A stretch of DNA of 64,000 nt from JAAXGX01 sp965203565 (GTDB taxonomy: Bacteria > Acidobacteriota > Vicinamibacteria > Vicinamibacterales > UBA8438): contig OZ241896.1 of NCBI GenBank assembly GCA_965203565.1, forward strand, positions 3,534,001-3,598,000, written 5' to 3'. The notes under the pieces are model-generated. The model had not been told where the DNA came from. It saw nothing but the letters and a program-made list of their open reading frames with translations, and did no database searches. The position numbers were made by a program, and so were the translations under genes. Each line of letters starts with the position of its first letter. The first letter of the stretch is position 1. Of this stretch, positions 34,555 to 45,824 are shown one piece after another.

Positions 34555-36030
34555 TCACGAAGGCGCCAGCGGCGGGCGCGCGCCGATCCACGGCGCGTCC
34601 TGCTCGAGCGCGCCGCCGAGCCGGAACAGCGTCGCCTCGTCGAACGGCCGCCCGATTAGCTGGAACCCGATCGGCAGGCGCTCGTTCGTCAGCCCGGCCG
34701 GCAGGCTGATGGCGGGCAGCCCGGTCAGGTTGGCGCTCACGGTGAAGACGTCGCCGAGGTACATCGCGAGCGGGTCGCCGACGCGTTCCCCGATCCGGAA
34801 CGCGGGGGCCGGCGTGGTCGGCGTGGCGACCGCGTCGACGCGGTCGAACGCCCGGTCGTAGTCGCGCCGGATCAGGCTGCGCACCCGCTGCGCGTGGGCG
34901 TAGTACGCGTCGTGGTAGCCGGCGCTCAAGGCGTACGTTCCCAGCATGATCCGCCGCTTGACCTCCGCCCCGAACCCCTGGTCGCGCGTCCGGTCGTACA
35001 TCGCCGCGAGGCTCGTCCCGCCGCCGGCCGGCGGCGCGCGCAGCCCGTAGCGCACCCCGTCGTACCGCGCCAGGTTCGAGCTCGCTTCGGCCGGCGCCAC
35101 GAGGTAGTAGACCGGCACGGCGTACGCCATGTGCGGCAGCTCGATCTCGGTCACTTCCGCCCCCCGGCCGGCCAGCGCCGCGATCGCCGTCTCGAAGGCG
35201 CGCATCACCTCCGGATCGATCCCCTCGCCGAGCGCGGCCCGCGGCACGCCGATGCGCGCGCCCCGGACGTCGCCCGCCGCCGCGCCGGCCGCCTCGGGCG
35301 CGGGACGGGGCGCGCTGGTGGCGTCGCGCGGGTCGGCGCCGGCGACGGCTTGCAGGACGATCGCCGCGTCGGCCACCGTCAGCGTCATCGGACCGATCTG
35401 GTCGAGCGACGAGGCGAAGGCGAGCAGGCCGTACCGTGACACCCGCCCGTAGGTCGGCTTGAGTCCGACGACGCCGCAGAGGGCGGCCGGCTGCCGGATC
35501 GATCCGCCGGTGTCGGACGCGATCGACGCCGGCGCCAGACGGGCCGCCACCGCCGCCGCCGCGCCGCCGCTCGACCCGCCCGGAATCCGGTCTTCCGCCC
35601 ACGGGTTCCGCGTGGGGCCGAGCGCCGAGTGCTCCGTCGAAGACCCCATGGCGAACTCGTCGCAGTTGGTCTTGCCGATGACGACCGCCCCGGCGTCGAG
35701 CAGGCGGGTCACCACCGTCGCGTCGTACGGGGGACGGTAGCCGGCCAGGATGCGGGAGCACGCGGTGGTCGGGACGCCGCGCGTGCAGATGACGTCCTTG
35801 ACCGTGACGGGAACGCCGAGCAGCGGGCGGTCGCGCCATGCGCCGCGCCGGCGGTCCACTTCCTCCGCGCGGGCGCGCGCCGCGTCGTGCAGCACGGCGG
35901 TGAACGCCCGGAGCCGGCCGTCGGCGGCGTCTATCCGCTCGAGATAGCCGTCGCACACGTCGCGCGCGGAGACGTCGCCGGCCGCGACGGCCGCCCGCAG
36001 CCCGGCGATCGTCCAGTCGCCGCCCGCCAT
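34555..36030 (-). CDS. gatA: Asp-tRNA(Asn)/Glu-tRNA(Gln) amidotransferase subunit A
   Basis: A 491-residue amidase-signature enzyme that releases ammonia from glutamine for tRNA-dependent amidation. The catalytic Ser-cisSer-Lys triad is visible: Lys78 (VPVTVKDVI), Ser153 (GGSSGGA) and Ser177 (SDTGGSIRQPA). The GLKPTYGRVSRYGL and FASSLDQIGPM segments are typical of GatA rather than general amidases. Its start overlaps the gatC stop by one base. GatB is not in this window and must be elsewhere. Confidence 0.96.
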   Translation of the reverse strand: MAGGDWTIAGLRAAVAAGDVSARDVCDGYLERIDAADGRLRAFTAVLHDAARARAEEVDRRRGAWRDRPLLGVPVTVKDVICTRGVPTTACSRILAGYRPPYDATVVTRLLDAGAVVIGKTNCDEFAMGSSTEHSALGPTRNPWAEDRIPGGSSGGAAAAVAARLAPASIASDTGGSIRQPAALCGVVGLKPTYGRVSRYGLLAFASSLDQIGPMTLTVADAAIVLQAVAGADPRDATSAPRPAPEAAGAAAGDVRGARIGVPRAALGEGIDPEVMRAFETAIAALAGRGAEVTEIELPHMAYAVPVYYLVAPAEASSNLARYDGVRYGLRAPPAGGGTSLAAMYDRTRDQGFGAEVKRRIMLGTYALSAGYHDAYYAHAQRVRSLIRRDYDRAFDRVDAVATPTTPAPAFRIGERVGDPLAMYLGDVFTVSANLTGLPAISLPAGLTNERLPIGFQLIGRPFDEATLFRLGGALEQDAPWIGARPPLAPS

Positions 36031-36326
36031 CAGCCGATCACCTTCGGCACGCGGAACAGGCCGCCGGGCGCCTGGTCCGGCGCGCCCGCCAGCGCCTCCT
36101 CGCGCGCCAGCGACGGCTGAGGCGCGTCGTCGCGCAACTCCGCGGAGCCCGCTCCCGGACGCCAGGTCGCCGGGACGTTCGACGTGTCCACCTGGCGGAG
36201 CTGCTCCGCGTACTCCAGGATCTGCGCCAACTGCTCCGTGAACAGATCCGTCTCGTCGTCGGTGAGGTCGAGATGCGCCAGCGCCGCGATCCGTTCGACG
36301 TCGGCTCTGGTCAGGCGCGGCGGCAT
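36030..36326 (-). CDS. gatC: Asp-tRNA(Asn)/Glu-tRNA(Gln) amidotransferase subunit C
   Basis: A 98-residue subunit that ties GatA to GatB. Family marks are VERIAALAHLDLTDDE near the N terminus, a central ILEYAEQLRQVDTSNVP and a C-terminal FRVPKVIG. ATG 36326 is the start matching the usual length of about 95 residues. It is followed directly by gatA and lies 25 bases after the DUF1684 gene. Confidence 0.95.
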   Translation of the reverse strand: MPPRLTRADVERIAALAHLDLTDDETDLFTEQLAQILEYAEQLRQVDTSNVPATWRPGAGSAELRDDAPQPSLAREEALAGAPDQAPGGLFRVPKVIG

Positions 36327-36351
36327 GCGCGGGGCGGGGTCGGCGCGCAGG

Positions 36352-37242
36352 TCACGGGGCCGCGCGGTAGTCGAGCTCCCCGGCCTCGATGCGCACCGGC
36401 AGCCGGTTCGCCTTCGGAGGGAGCGGGCAGGTCGTATGCGGGTTGAAGGCGCACGGCGGGTTGTACGCCCGGTTGAAGTCAACCGTCGTCCACCCGTCCT
36501 CGGGCGCGTCGGCGTACAGGAACCGCGCCGCCCCGTACGTCTCGACGCCGCTGGTCAGGTCGCGGAAGATGAACCAGAGCCGGCCGTCGGCGTCGACCGG
36601 CAGCATGTCGATCTCCTCGCCCCGGACCGACAGCCTGACGGAGCCGGAGCTGGTGAACGTCTCCACGTCGCCCCGGACGTTCTGGACCCGGACCGTCACC
36701 GGCTCGTCGTGCGGTGTGAAGCGGGCGCGCACGCGGTACGCCTCGTCCACGGGGTACCAGCGCAGCCCGGCGAACTCCCGGCGGATGGCGCTGTCTGCGT
36801 CGCGCATCCGGATCGCCAGCCGCTCGCCGCTCCGGTGCACGAACAGCGTGAGCGTTCCGACGGCGATCTCCGCCCGCTCCGCGCGCGGGTGGAGCAGCAG
36901 GCGGGTCACCGGCTTTCCATCGACCGTCAGGGGGCGGCCGTCGGCGCGCAGGGTGACCCGGCCGTCCCGCACGACGAAGGCGCCGGCGGCCGGCGGACCG
37001 GCGGGCAGCACGACGTCGCGGTCCGGATCGGCCCCGAACGTGTTCTCCCCCTCCCGGAGGAAGAACAGGCCGGCGACCGTCAGCCAGCCGTCGTCCGCCG
37101 TGAGGCGGCGCTCGCGCTCCGCGCGCCACGCCTCCACGCCGGCGACGTACCGGTCCGGCTGGCCCGCGCCGGCGGCCGGCCCGGACCCGATCAGTCCGGC
37201 GGCGGCCGCGGTCAGCGCCGCGCCGACCGCGCGGCTACTCAC
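36352..37242 (-). CDS. DUF1684 domain protein, probably exported
   Basis: A 296-residue protein with an N-terminal signal-like stretch (AVGAALTAAAAGLIGSGPAAGAG) and the DUF1684 hallmark near the C terminus, FNRAYNPPCAFNPHTTCPLP. Family function is unknown, with suspected roles linked to extracytoplasmic ligand binding. Start is GTG 37242. It precedes gatCA in the same direction, probably only by position. Confidence 0.88.
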   Translation of the reverse strand: MSSRAVGAALTAAAAGLIGSGPAAGAGQPDRYVAGVEAWRAERERRLTADDGWLTVAGLFFLREGENTFGADPDRDVVLPAGPPAAGAFVVRDGRVTLRADGRPLTVDGKPVTRLLLHPRAERAEIAVGTLTLFVHRSGERLAIRMRDADSAIRREFAGLRWYPVDEAYRVRARFTPHDEPVTVRVQNVRGDVETFTSSGSVRLSVRGEEIDMLPVDADGRLWFIFRDLTSGVETYGAARFLYADAPEDGWTTVDFNRAYNPPCAFNPHTTCPLPPKANRLPVRIEAGELDYRAAP

Positions 37243-37282
37243 GGCGCGCTCCGAATATCGGCGCGATCAGCATGGACGGCGT

Positions 37283-38206
37283 TCAGGATACCGCACCGGG
37301 GCCCATCAGCGACCGCAGCAGGGTCAGGTTCTCGACGTCCATCGGGTCCGCATCGCCCGCGGCGCCGTCCGACGACTCCGCCTTGGGCGTTTCGAGCAGC
37401 ATCGGGAGCCCGGCGAACCGGGGGTCCCGCAGGAGGCGCCGGAACGGCTCGACGCCGATGCAGCCGCGGCCGATGTGGTCGTGGCGGTCGAGCCGGCTCC
37501 CGAGCGGTTTCTTCGAGTCGTTGAGGTGGAACGCCTCCAGGCGGCCGAACCCGAGGATCCGGTCGAACTGGTCGAAGACGTCGGCATAGCCGGCGGCCGA
37601 CACGATGTCGTAGCCGGCGCCGACGAGATGGCAGGTGTCGAGGCAGATCCCGACCGCGTCCGCCGCGTCGAGGCGGTCGATGATGGCGCGCAGCTGCTCG
37701 AACCGGTGGCCGAGGACGGTGCCCTGTCCGGCCGTATGCTCCAGCAGCAGCCGCGCGCCGGCGCCGTTGCGCTCCGACAGCGCCTCGCCGATTCCGTCCG
37801 CGATCCGCTGCAGGCCCTCCGCTTCCGTGCTGGTCGTGTAGGCGCCCGGGTGCAGGACGACGCCCAGCAGTCCCAGCAGGTCGGCCCGGCGCAACTCGTC
37901 CGCCAGCGCGCCGATCGACCGCCGCCGGAGCGCCCGGTCGGGCGACGCCAGGTTGATCAGGTAGCTGGCGTGCGCGACGATCGGGCCGACGCCGGTCTCC
38001 GCCGCCCGCGCCCGGAACTGCTCGACCTCGGCGTCGGGGAGCGGGCGCGCCCGCCACTGGTTCGACGACTTGCTGAAGATCTGGAGCGCGTCGCACCCGG
38101 TGGCGGCGGCGCGGTCTATCGCGCGCGGCAGCCCTCCCGAAATCGACAGGTGCGCTCCCAGACGGGGGCGCGCTCCTTGCGCCGCGGACCGGTCGTGGGC
38201 GATCAT
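37283..38206 (-). CDS. nfo: Endonuclease IV (AP endonuclease)
   Basis: A 307-residue TIM-barrel enzyme that cuts DNA 5' to abasic sites in base-excision repair. Metal-site segments are LGAHLSISGG, QIFSKSSNQW, VAHASYLINLASP, VLHPGAYT, LLEHTAGQG, CLDTCHLVGAGYD, FHLNDSKKPLGSRLDRHDH (a zinc-binding cluster) and MLLETPK. ATG 38206 is used; the first ten residues are non-conserved. It is divergent from acnA, with a 57-base gap. Confidence 0.95.
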   Translation of the reverse strand: MIAHDRSAAQGARPRLGAHLSISGGLPRAIDRAAATGCDALQIFSKSSNQWRARPLPDAEVEQFRARAAETGVGPIVAHASYLINLASPDRALRRRSIGALADELRRADLLGLLGVVLHPGAYTTSTEAEGLQRIADGIGEALSERNGAGARLLLEHTAGQGTVLGHRFEQLRAIIDRLDAADAVGICLDTCHLVGAGYDIVSAAGYADVFDQFDRILGFGRLEAFHLNDSKKPLGSRLDRHDHIGRGCIGVEPFRRLLRDPRFAGLPMLLETPKAESSDGAAGDADPMDVENLTLLRSLMGPGAVS

Positions 38207-38263
38207 GGACAGCTTGGACGACGGAGATTCTACTGCTTCGGGACGTGCTTCAAGCACTGCAAG

Positions 38264-40918
<2,655 letters not shown>

Positions 40919-40962
40919 CGCCGATCCGGCCGCGCCCGGAACCCGGAACGGCGCGACCCGCT

Positions 40963-40991
40963 TTGACACGGCGGGGCGGCCGATCCACAAT
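40963..40991 (+). promoter_or_regulatory. Sigma-70-type promoter for a probable leaderless transcript
   Basis: TTGACA (40963-40968), a 17-base spacer and CACAAT (40986-40991). The -10 ends seven bases before the ATG at 40999, so transcription should start at or next to the start codon, and no ribosome site is present. Confidence 0.65.
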
Positions 40992-40998
40992 CGCGGCG

Positions 40999-41313
40999 AT
41001 GGGCAACGGAGACCGCATCACGATCCTGGTGGCCGCCAGCGGCCTCTGCGCCACCATCGTCGTCGGCTCTTGCAGCACGCGCGACCGGATGAACGATCTC
41101 AGTGCGCGGATGGGCGGCCTCGAATCGCGCATGACCAGCCTCGAGTCGCGCATGACCGGGCTCGAAACGCGGATGGGCGGCGTGGAGACACGAATCGGCG
41201 GCCTCGAAACCCGGGTGAACGGCCTGGAGACCCGGATCGACGTCATGCAGAACGACATCCACGGGCTGCGCGAGGAAGTGCGCACCGCCGTCACGAGCCG
41301 GCGCGGCCAGTGA
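40999..41313 (+). CDS. Small coiled-coil protein with heptad repeats
   Basis: A 104-residue protein. Residues 7-25 are hydrophobic and end in GSC, so it is either membrane anchored or a lipoprotein. Residues 37-92 are eight successive seven-residue units such as RMGGLES, RMTSLES, RMTGLET, RMGGVET, RIGGLET and RVNGLET, a textbook coiled coil. The promoter next to the ATG predicts a leaderless mRNA. Function unknown; it is convergent with apbE, 19 bases apart. Confidence 0.75.
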   Translation: MGNGDRITILVAASGLCATIVVGSCSTRDRMNDLSARMGGLESRMTSLESRMTGLETRMGGVETRIGGLETRVNGLETRIDVMQNDIHGLREEVRTAVTSRRGQ

Positions 41314-41332
41314 CGCGCAGAAACGGCGAGCG

Positions 41333-42361
41333 TCACGACCCCGTCAACGCGGTGAACGCCGGCGTTTCGCGCTCGTAGAGCGTCCCGTCGTCCTTCCGGC
41401 CGATCAGCAGCGCCGCCCAGCCGCGCCCGACGGCCAGCTCGAACCCCTCGTCCGGGCCGAGGACGCTGAGCGCGGTGGCGACGGCGTCGGCGCGGACGCA
41501 CGACGAGGCGATGACGCTGGCCGAGGCGAGGCCGTGGGCGACCGGGCGGCCGGTCCGCGGGTCTATCGTGTGCGACACGCGGCGGCCGGCCAGCTCGTGG
41601 TAGTTGCGGTAGTCGCCCGACGTGGCGAGCGCGCGGCCACGGAGGGGAATGCGGCGGTGGACGGCCGGCAGGCCGGGCGCGGGACGCTCGATGCCGACGC
41701 GCCACGCGTCGCCGCGCGCGCTTCGCCCCGCCGCGCGCACCTCGCCGCCCACCTCGATCAGGTACGAGTCGAACCGTTCGGCGCGCAGCAGCTCGGCGAC
41801 CTTGTCGACGGCGTACCCCTTGGCCAGCGCCGACAGGTCGACCGACAGATCGGGAGTCAGCTTGCGGACCGTCGAGGCGGCGGCGTCTATCCGAAGCCGC
41901 CGGTATCCCACGCGCCGGCGCAGGCGCTCAATCGCGGCGTCGGCCGGGAGCGCGGCGGGCGGACCCCGCGGGCCGAACCCCCAGGCGTCGACCAGCGGGC
42001 CGACAGTGACGTCGAACGCGCCGTTCGTCGCCGCGCTGACGTCGAGGGCGTGCCGGAAGACGGCCAGCGTGTCGGCCGACACGGGGAACGGCTCGGTCGT
42101 CCGGGCGGCGTTGAACCGGCTGATCTCCGAATCCGGACGGTAGGTCGACATCCGCTCGTCGACGTCCGCGAGCGTCCGCTCCACCGCCGTCCGCACCGCG
42201 GCGACCCGCTCGTCGCCGGCGTCGGGCGCGACGATCTTCACGGAGAACGTCGTGCCCATGGTCGGGCCTTCGAGGACCCGCAGGGGAGACCGGTCCGCCG
42301 CCGGCGCGCAGGCGCCGAGTCCGAGCGCCAGCAGCGCCGCCGGCCGGGCGGCTCGTCTCAC
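41333..42361 (-). CDS. apbE: FAD:protein FMN transferase
   Basis: Attaches FMN to threonine residues of target flavoproteins such as NqrB and NqrC. The 342-residue protein starts at GTG 42361 with a lipoprotein-like leader ending LGLGACAP, so it acts outside the cytoplasmic membrane. Family marks are GPTMGTTFSVKI, DERMSTYRPDSEISRFN, VDLSALAKGYAVDK, EVGGEVRAAG and the SHTIDPRTGRPV segment. It lies 16 bases after nqrF, fitting its role in maturing the Nqr complex. Confidence 0.95.
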   Translation of the reverse strand: MRRAARPAALLALGLGACAPAADRSPLRVLEGPTMGTTFSVKIVAPDAGDERVAAVRTAVERTLADVDERMSTYRPDSEISRFNAARTTEPFPVSADTLAVFRHALDVSAATNGAFDVTVGPLVDAWGFGPRGPPAALPADAAIERLRRRVGYRRLRIDAAASTVRKLTPDLSVDLSALAKGYAVDKVAELLRAERFDSYLIEVGGEVRAAGRSARGDAWRVGIERPAPGLPAVHRRIPLRGRALATSGDYRNYHELAGRRVSHTIDPRTGRPVAHGLASASVIASSCVRADAVATALSVLGPDEGFELAVGRGWAALLIGRKDDGTLYERETPAFTALTGS

Positions 42362-42377
42362 GGCAGTCGCGGCCCCG

Positions 42378-43604
42378 CTATCCGAAGTCGTCGAACAGGA
42401 CGTTCTCCGGCTCGACGCCGAGGCCGTCCAGCATCTCCATGCACGCCTTCAGCATGAGGGGCGGACCGCACAGGTAGTACTCGACGTCTTCGGGCGCCGG
42501 GTGGTCCTTCAGGTAATGGTTGTAGACCACCTGGTGGATGAAGCCGGTGTGGCCGGTCCAGTGGTCCTCGGGCAGCGGCTCGGACAGGGCGAGACGCCAC
42601 TGGAAGTTGTCGTGCTCGGCCTGGATGGCGTTGAAGTCGTCGAGGTAGAACGCCTCCCGGAGGCTGCGCGCGCCGTACCAGAAGCTCACCTTGCGCCGCG
42701 TCCCGAGCCGCCGGAACTGGTCGAAGATGTGCGACCGCATCGGCGCCATCCCCGCGCCGCCGCCGATGAACAGCATCTCCGCCCCGGTCTCCTTCGCGAA
42801 GAATTCGCCGAACGGCCCCGATATCGTGACGTCGTCGCCCGGCTTGAGCCCGAACAGGTACGCCGTCATCTTGCCGGGAGGCGTCCCGGCCGGGGCGCGC
42901 GGCGGCGGGGAGGCGATCCGCACGTTGAGCAGGATGACGCCCTTCTCCTCCGGGTAGTTCGCCATCGAGTAGGCGCGGGTCACCGTCTCGTCGAGCTCGG
43001 CGGTGTGCCGCCACAGGTCGAACCGGTCCCAGTCGGCGCGGTACTCCTCCTCCACGTCGATGCTCCGGTACGGGTAGCGGCCGGCGGGCGCCTCTATCTG
43101 GATGTACCCGCCGGCGCGGAACGGCACCTCCTCGCCGGCCGGCAGATCGAGCGCCAGCTCCTTGATGAAGGTGGCGACGTTGTGGTTCGAGCGGACCTTG
43201 CACCGCCACCGGCGGATGTCGAACACCTCGGCCGGCACCTCTATCCGCATGTCCTGCTTCACCTTCACCTGGCAGGACAGCCGCACGCCATCGCGCACCT
43301 CGCCACGGTCGAGGTGGCTCAGCTCGGTCGGCAGCACGGCGCCGCCGCCGTCGAGCACCTTCACCTTGCAGACGCCGCAGCTTCCCTTGCCGCCGCAGGC
43401 GGACGGGACGAAGAGCTGGCTCGCGGCCAGCGTGCCGAGCAGCGTCCCGCCGGCGGGGGCGCGCAGCGACCGCGACTCGTCGTCGTTCACCGTGATGGTG
43501 ACGCCGCCCGTCGCGACGAGCTGCCGCCGGGCGACCATCAGCAGGCCGACCAGCGAGACTATCGTGCAGGTGAACATCACCACGCCGAGCGCGACGGTGA
43601 CCAT
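42378..43604 (-). CDS. nqrF: Na+-translocating NADH:quinone reductase subunit F
   Basis: The NADH-oxidising subunit, 408 residues. An N-terminal transmembrane helix (VTVALGVVMFTCTIVSLVGLL) leads into a 2Fe-2S domain with CGGKGSCGVCKV and a later Cys in LSCQVKV, then an FAD domain (RAYSMANYPEE) and an NADH-binding domain (LFIGGGAGMAPMRSH). ATG 43604 matches the family start; further upstream in-frame codons come from the inserted element. The element ends 21 bases before the start codon, so it may alter translation. Confidence 0.96.
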   Translation of the reverse strand: MVTVALGVVMFTCTIVSLVGLLMVARRQLVATGGVTITVNDDESRSLRAPAGGTLLGTLAASQLFVPSACGGKGSCGVCKVKVLDGGGAVLPTELSHLDRGEVRDGVRLSCQVKVKQDMRIEVPAEVFDIRRWRCKVRSNHNVATFIKELALDLPAGEEVPFRAGGYIQIEAPAGRYPYRSIDVEEEYRADWDRFDLWRHTAELDETVTRAYSMANYPEEKGVILLNVRIASPPPRAPAGTPPGKMTAYLFGLKPGDDVTISGPFGEFFAKETGAEMLFIGGGAGMAPMRSHIFDQFRRLGTRRKVSFWYGARSLREAFYLDDFNAIQAEHDNFQWRLALSEPLPEDHWTGHTGFIHQVVYNHYLKDHPAPEDVEYYLCGPPLMLKACMEMLDGLGVEPENVLFDDFG

Positions 43605-43625
43605 GCGGGCGGCTCGCTTCCCTAT

Positions 43626-43783
43626 CAGCCCGTGGTGAAACCCCGCGTCGCGCCGAGACGGGCGGGGCGCCCGGCTGACAAGGCGTGAGGAGGGAGCATA
43701 TTGGCCATATTCGACCGACGAACAACGCAGTTCAGCCGGGATGCAGCGCCCGTCGAATGCAGCGGGGATTTTGCCACGGGCTG
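43626..43783 (+). repeat. 158-bp palindromic MITE-like element, copy 5 (subfamily A), between nqrE and nqrF
   Basis: Flanked by CTAT (43622-43625 and 43784-43787). It splits the short nqrE-nqrF spacer of an otherwise tightly packed operon. Without it the spacer would be about 35 bases. A strong hairpin here could affect transcript stability or continuation into nqrF and apbE. Confidence 0.95.
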
Positions 43784-43801
43784 CTATGCTCCGCTTCCGG
43801 G

Positions 43802-44416
43802 CTAGAGCTGCACCCCGGCGAACGCCATGAAGCCGATCGCCATCAGCCCGACCAGGATGAACGTCAGGCCCAGGCCGCGCAGACCCGCCGGCGGGTTGCT
43901 GTACCGGAGCCGCTCGCGGATGCCGGCCAGGGCCACGATGGCCAGCGCCCAGCCGATCCCCGAGCCGAACCCGAAGACGGCGCTTTCGGCCAGCGTGTAG
44001 CTCCGCTCCACCATGAAGAGCGACGCGCCGAGAATGGCGCAGTTGACCGCGATGAGCGGCAGGAAGATCCCGAGCGCCGCATGCAGCTTCGGGGCGAACC
44101 GGTCGAGCGTCATCTCGACGATCTGCACGCTCGCGGCGATGGTGCCGATGTAGGTGAGGAACCCGAGGAACGACAGGTCGTAGGCGGCGAGGTCCGGATG
44201 CAGCCACGCCAGCGCGCCCGGCTGCAGGAGGCGCGCGTAGATCAGGTGGTTCATCGGGACGGTGATCGTCAGCACGAAGATCACCGCCGCGCCGAGGCCG
44301 AGCGCCGTCCGGACCTGCCGCGACACCGCCAGGAACGAGCACATGCCGAGGAAGAACGCCAGCGCCATGTTCTCCACGAAGATCGTCCTGACCGCGAGGT
44401 TGACGTAATGCTCCAT
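43802..44416 (-). CDS. nqrE: Na+-translocating NADH:quinone reductase subunit E
   Basis: A 204-residue membrane subunit with six predicted helices. Conserved segments include VRTIFVENMALAFFLGMCSF, MNHLIYARLL and LFMVERSYTLAESAVFGFGS. NqrE together with NqrD holds the membrane iron cluster; its cysteines appear in GMCSF and VNCAI. Start overlaps the nqrD stop by one base. Confidence 0.96.
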   Translation of the reverse strand: MEHYVNLAVRTIFVENMALAFFLGMCSFLAVSRQVRTALGLGAAVIFVLTITVPMNHLIYARLLQPGALAWLHPDLAAYDLSFLGFLTYIGTIAASVQIVEMTLDRFAPKLHAALGIFLPLIAVNCAILGASLFMVERSYTLAESAVFGFGSGIGWALAIVALAGIRERLRYSNPPAGLRGLGLTFILVGLMAIGFMAFAGVQL

Positions 44417-45045
44417 CAGTCGCCCTCCACCTGCTCCGGCTTCCACGTCCGCAGCGCCCAGATGAAGAAGCCGATGATGAAGAACGCGCCGGGCGACAGC
44501 AGCATCAGCCCGTTCGGGACGTACCACCCGCCGTCGCCCGCGAGCGGCAGGACCTGCGCGCCGAACAGCGAGCCGAACCCGAGCAGCTCGCGCAGGAACG
44601 CCGTGCCCATCAGGATCGCGCCGTACCCCAGCCCGTTCCCGATCCCGTCCACCAGGCTCATCGCCGGCGGATTCTGCATGGCGTACGCCTCCGCCCGGCC
44701 CATGATGATGCAGTTGGTGATGATCAGTCCGACGAAGACCGAAAGCTGCTGGGAGATCTCGAACAGATACGCCTTCAGGATCTGGTCGACCACGATGACC
44801 AGCGACGCGATGATCGTGAGCTGGACGATGATCCGGATGTTCGTCGGGATGTGGTTGCGCAGCGCGCTCACGAAGTAGTTCGAGGACGTCGTCACGCCGA
44901 TGACGGCGGCGCTCATCACCAGAGCGGTGTCCATCCTCGTCGTCACGGCGAGCGCCGAGCAGATGCCGAGCACCTGCAGCGCGATCGGGTTGTTGTTGAA
45001 GAGCGGGTCGATCAGTGCGTCCCGCGCCTTGGGCTGTCCCGCCAT
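44416..45045 (-). CDS. nqrD: Na+-translocating NADH:quinone reductase subunit D
   Basis: A 209-residue membrane subunit with about six helices. It contains PLFNNNPIALQVLGICSALAV near the N terminus (first 20 conserved residues), ITNCIIMGRAEAYAM in the middle and a hydrophobic C-terminal pair of helices. Cysteines in GICSA and ITNCI match the metal-cluster positions of the NqrD/E pair. It overlaps nqrC and nqrE by one base each. Confidence 0.96.
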   Translation of the reverse strand: MAGQPKARDALIDPLFNNNPIALQVLGICSALAVTTRMDTALVMSAAVIGVTTSSNYFVSALRNHIPTNIRIIVQLTIIASLVIVVDQILKAYLFEISQQLSVFVGLIITNCIIMGRAEAYAMQNPPAMSLVDGIGNGLGYGAILMGTAFLRELLGFGSLFGAQVLPLAGDGGWYVPNGLMLLSPGAFFIIGFFIWALRTWKPEQVEGD

Positions 45046-45824
45046 CACGCGCCTCCCCGGGCCCGCAACCGCTCCAGGTACGGGCGGAACCCGTCGTCGC
45101 CCAGCCAGAACCGCAGCATGCCGGTGACGCCGCGGCTGGTCATCGTCGCGCCGGCGAGGCCGTCCACGCGGAACGGATCGGCGTCCGGCGCGCCCGCCCG
45201 GCCGCGGATCACCTCTATCCGGACCTCGCCCCCGTCGCCGAACGCCCGGCGGCCCGGCCACAACCCTTTCCACCGGGGGTTGTCGACCTCGCCGCCGAGG
45301 CCGGGCGTCTCCCCGTGCTCATAATAGGTGAGGCCGCGGATCGTCCGCAGGTCGGCGTCGAGCGCGATGAACCCGTACAGCGTCGACCAGAGCCCCATGC
45401 CGCGGATCGGCAGAATCACGAGGTCGAGCTCGCCGCCGGCGTCCCGCAGCTCGTAGACCAGCGCCTGGTGCGGCACGCGCGCGACGCCGGCCGTGTTGTC
45501 GGCGGCGGCGCGGCTCGTGTCGGCGTCCGCCGCCGCGGCGCGCTGATCGAAGCGGTCCGGATCGACGCCGTCCACCTCCTCCCCGGTGGCCAGATCGACC
45601 ACCACCGGACGGATCGCCTCGAAGCGGGCGTCGATCTCCTCCGGCGGCGGCCGCTCGCCGGCCGACGCCAGCCCGGCCGCCACGAGGACGTTGCGGCGCT
45701 TCTCGAGCGCCGCGTTGGCCGCCTGCCGGTCCTGGAGCGCCACCGCCGCCGACGAGACGACGATGGCGCAGACGACGCAGACGGCGGCGGCGAACGCGAG
45801 ATTGTAGGCGACGCTAGCGTGCAC
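45045..45824 (-). CDS. nqrC: Na+-translocating NADH:quinone reductase subunit C
   Basis: A 259-residue subunit with one N-terminal membrane helix (NLAFAAAVCVVCAIVVSSAAV) and a periplasmic FMN-binding domain. The FMN is bound covalently to Thr in DGLAGATMTSRGVTGML, the S/AGATxT motif recognised by ApbE. The EHGETPGLGGEVDNPRW segment is also typical. The start overlaps nqrB by 11 bases. Confidence 0.96.
   Translation of the reverse strand: MHASVAYNLAFAAAVCVVCAIVVSSAAVALQDRQAANAALEKRRNVLVAAGLASAGERPPPEEIDARFEAIRPVVVDLATGEEVDGVDPDRFDQRAAAADADTSRAAADNTAGVARVPHQALVYELRDAGGELDLVILPIRGMGLWSTLYGFIALDADLRTIRGLTYYEHGETPGLGGEVDNPRWKGLWPGRRAFGDGGEVRIEVIRGRAGAPDADPFRVDGLAGATMTSRGVTGMLRFWLGDDGFRPYLERLRARGGA

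Noticed and set aside
42378..44342. NqrF extended to an upstream start within the element and beyond
   Set aside because: The family N terminus begins at 43604; upstream codons come from the inserted element and the nqrE region.
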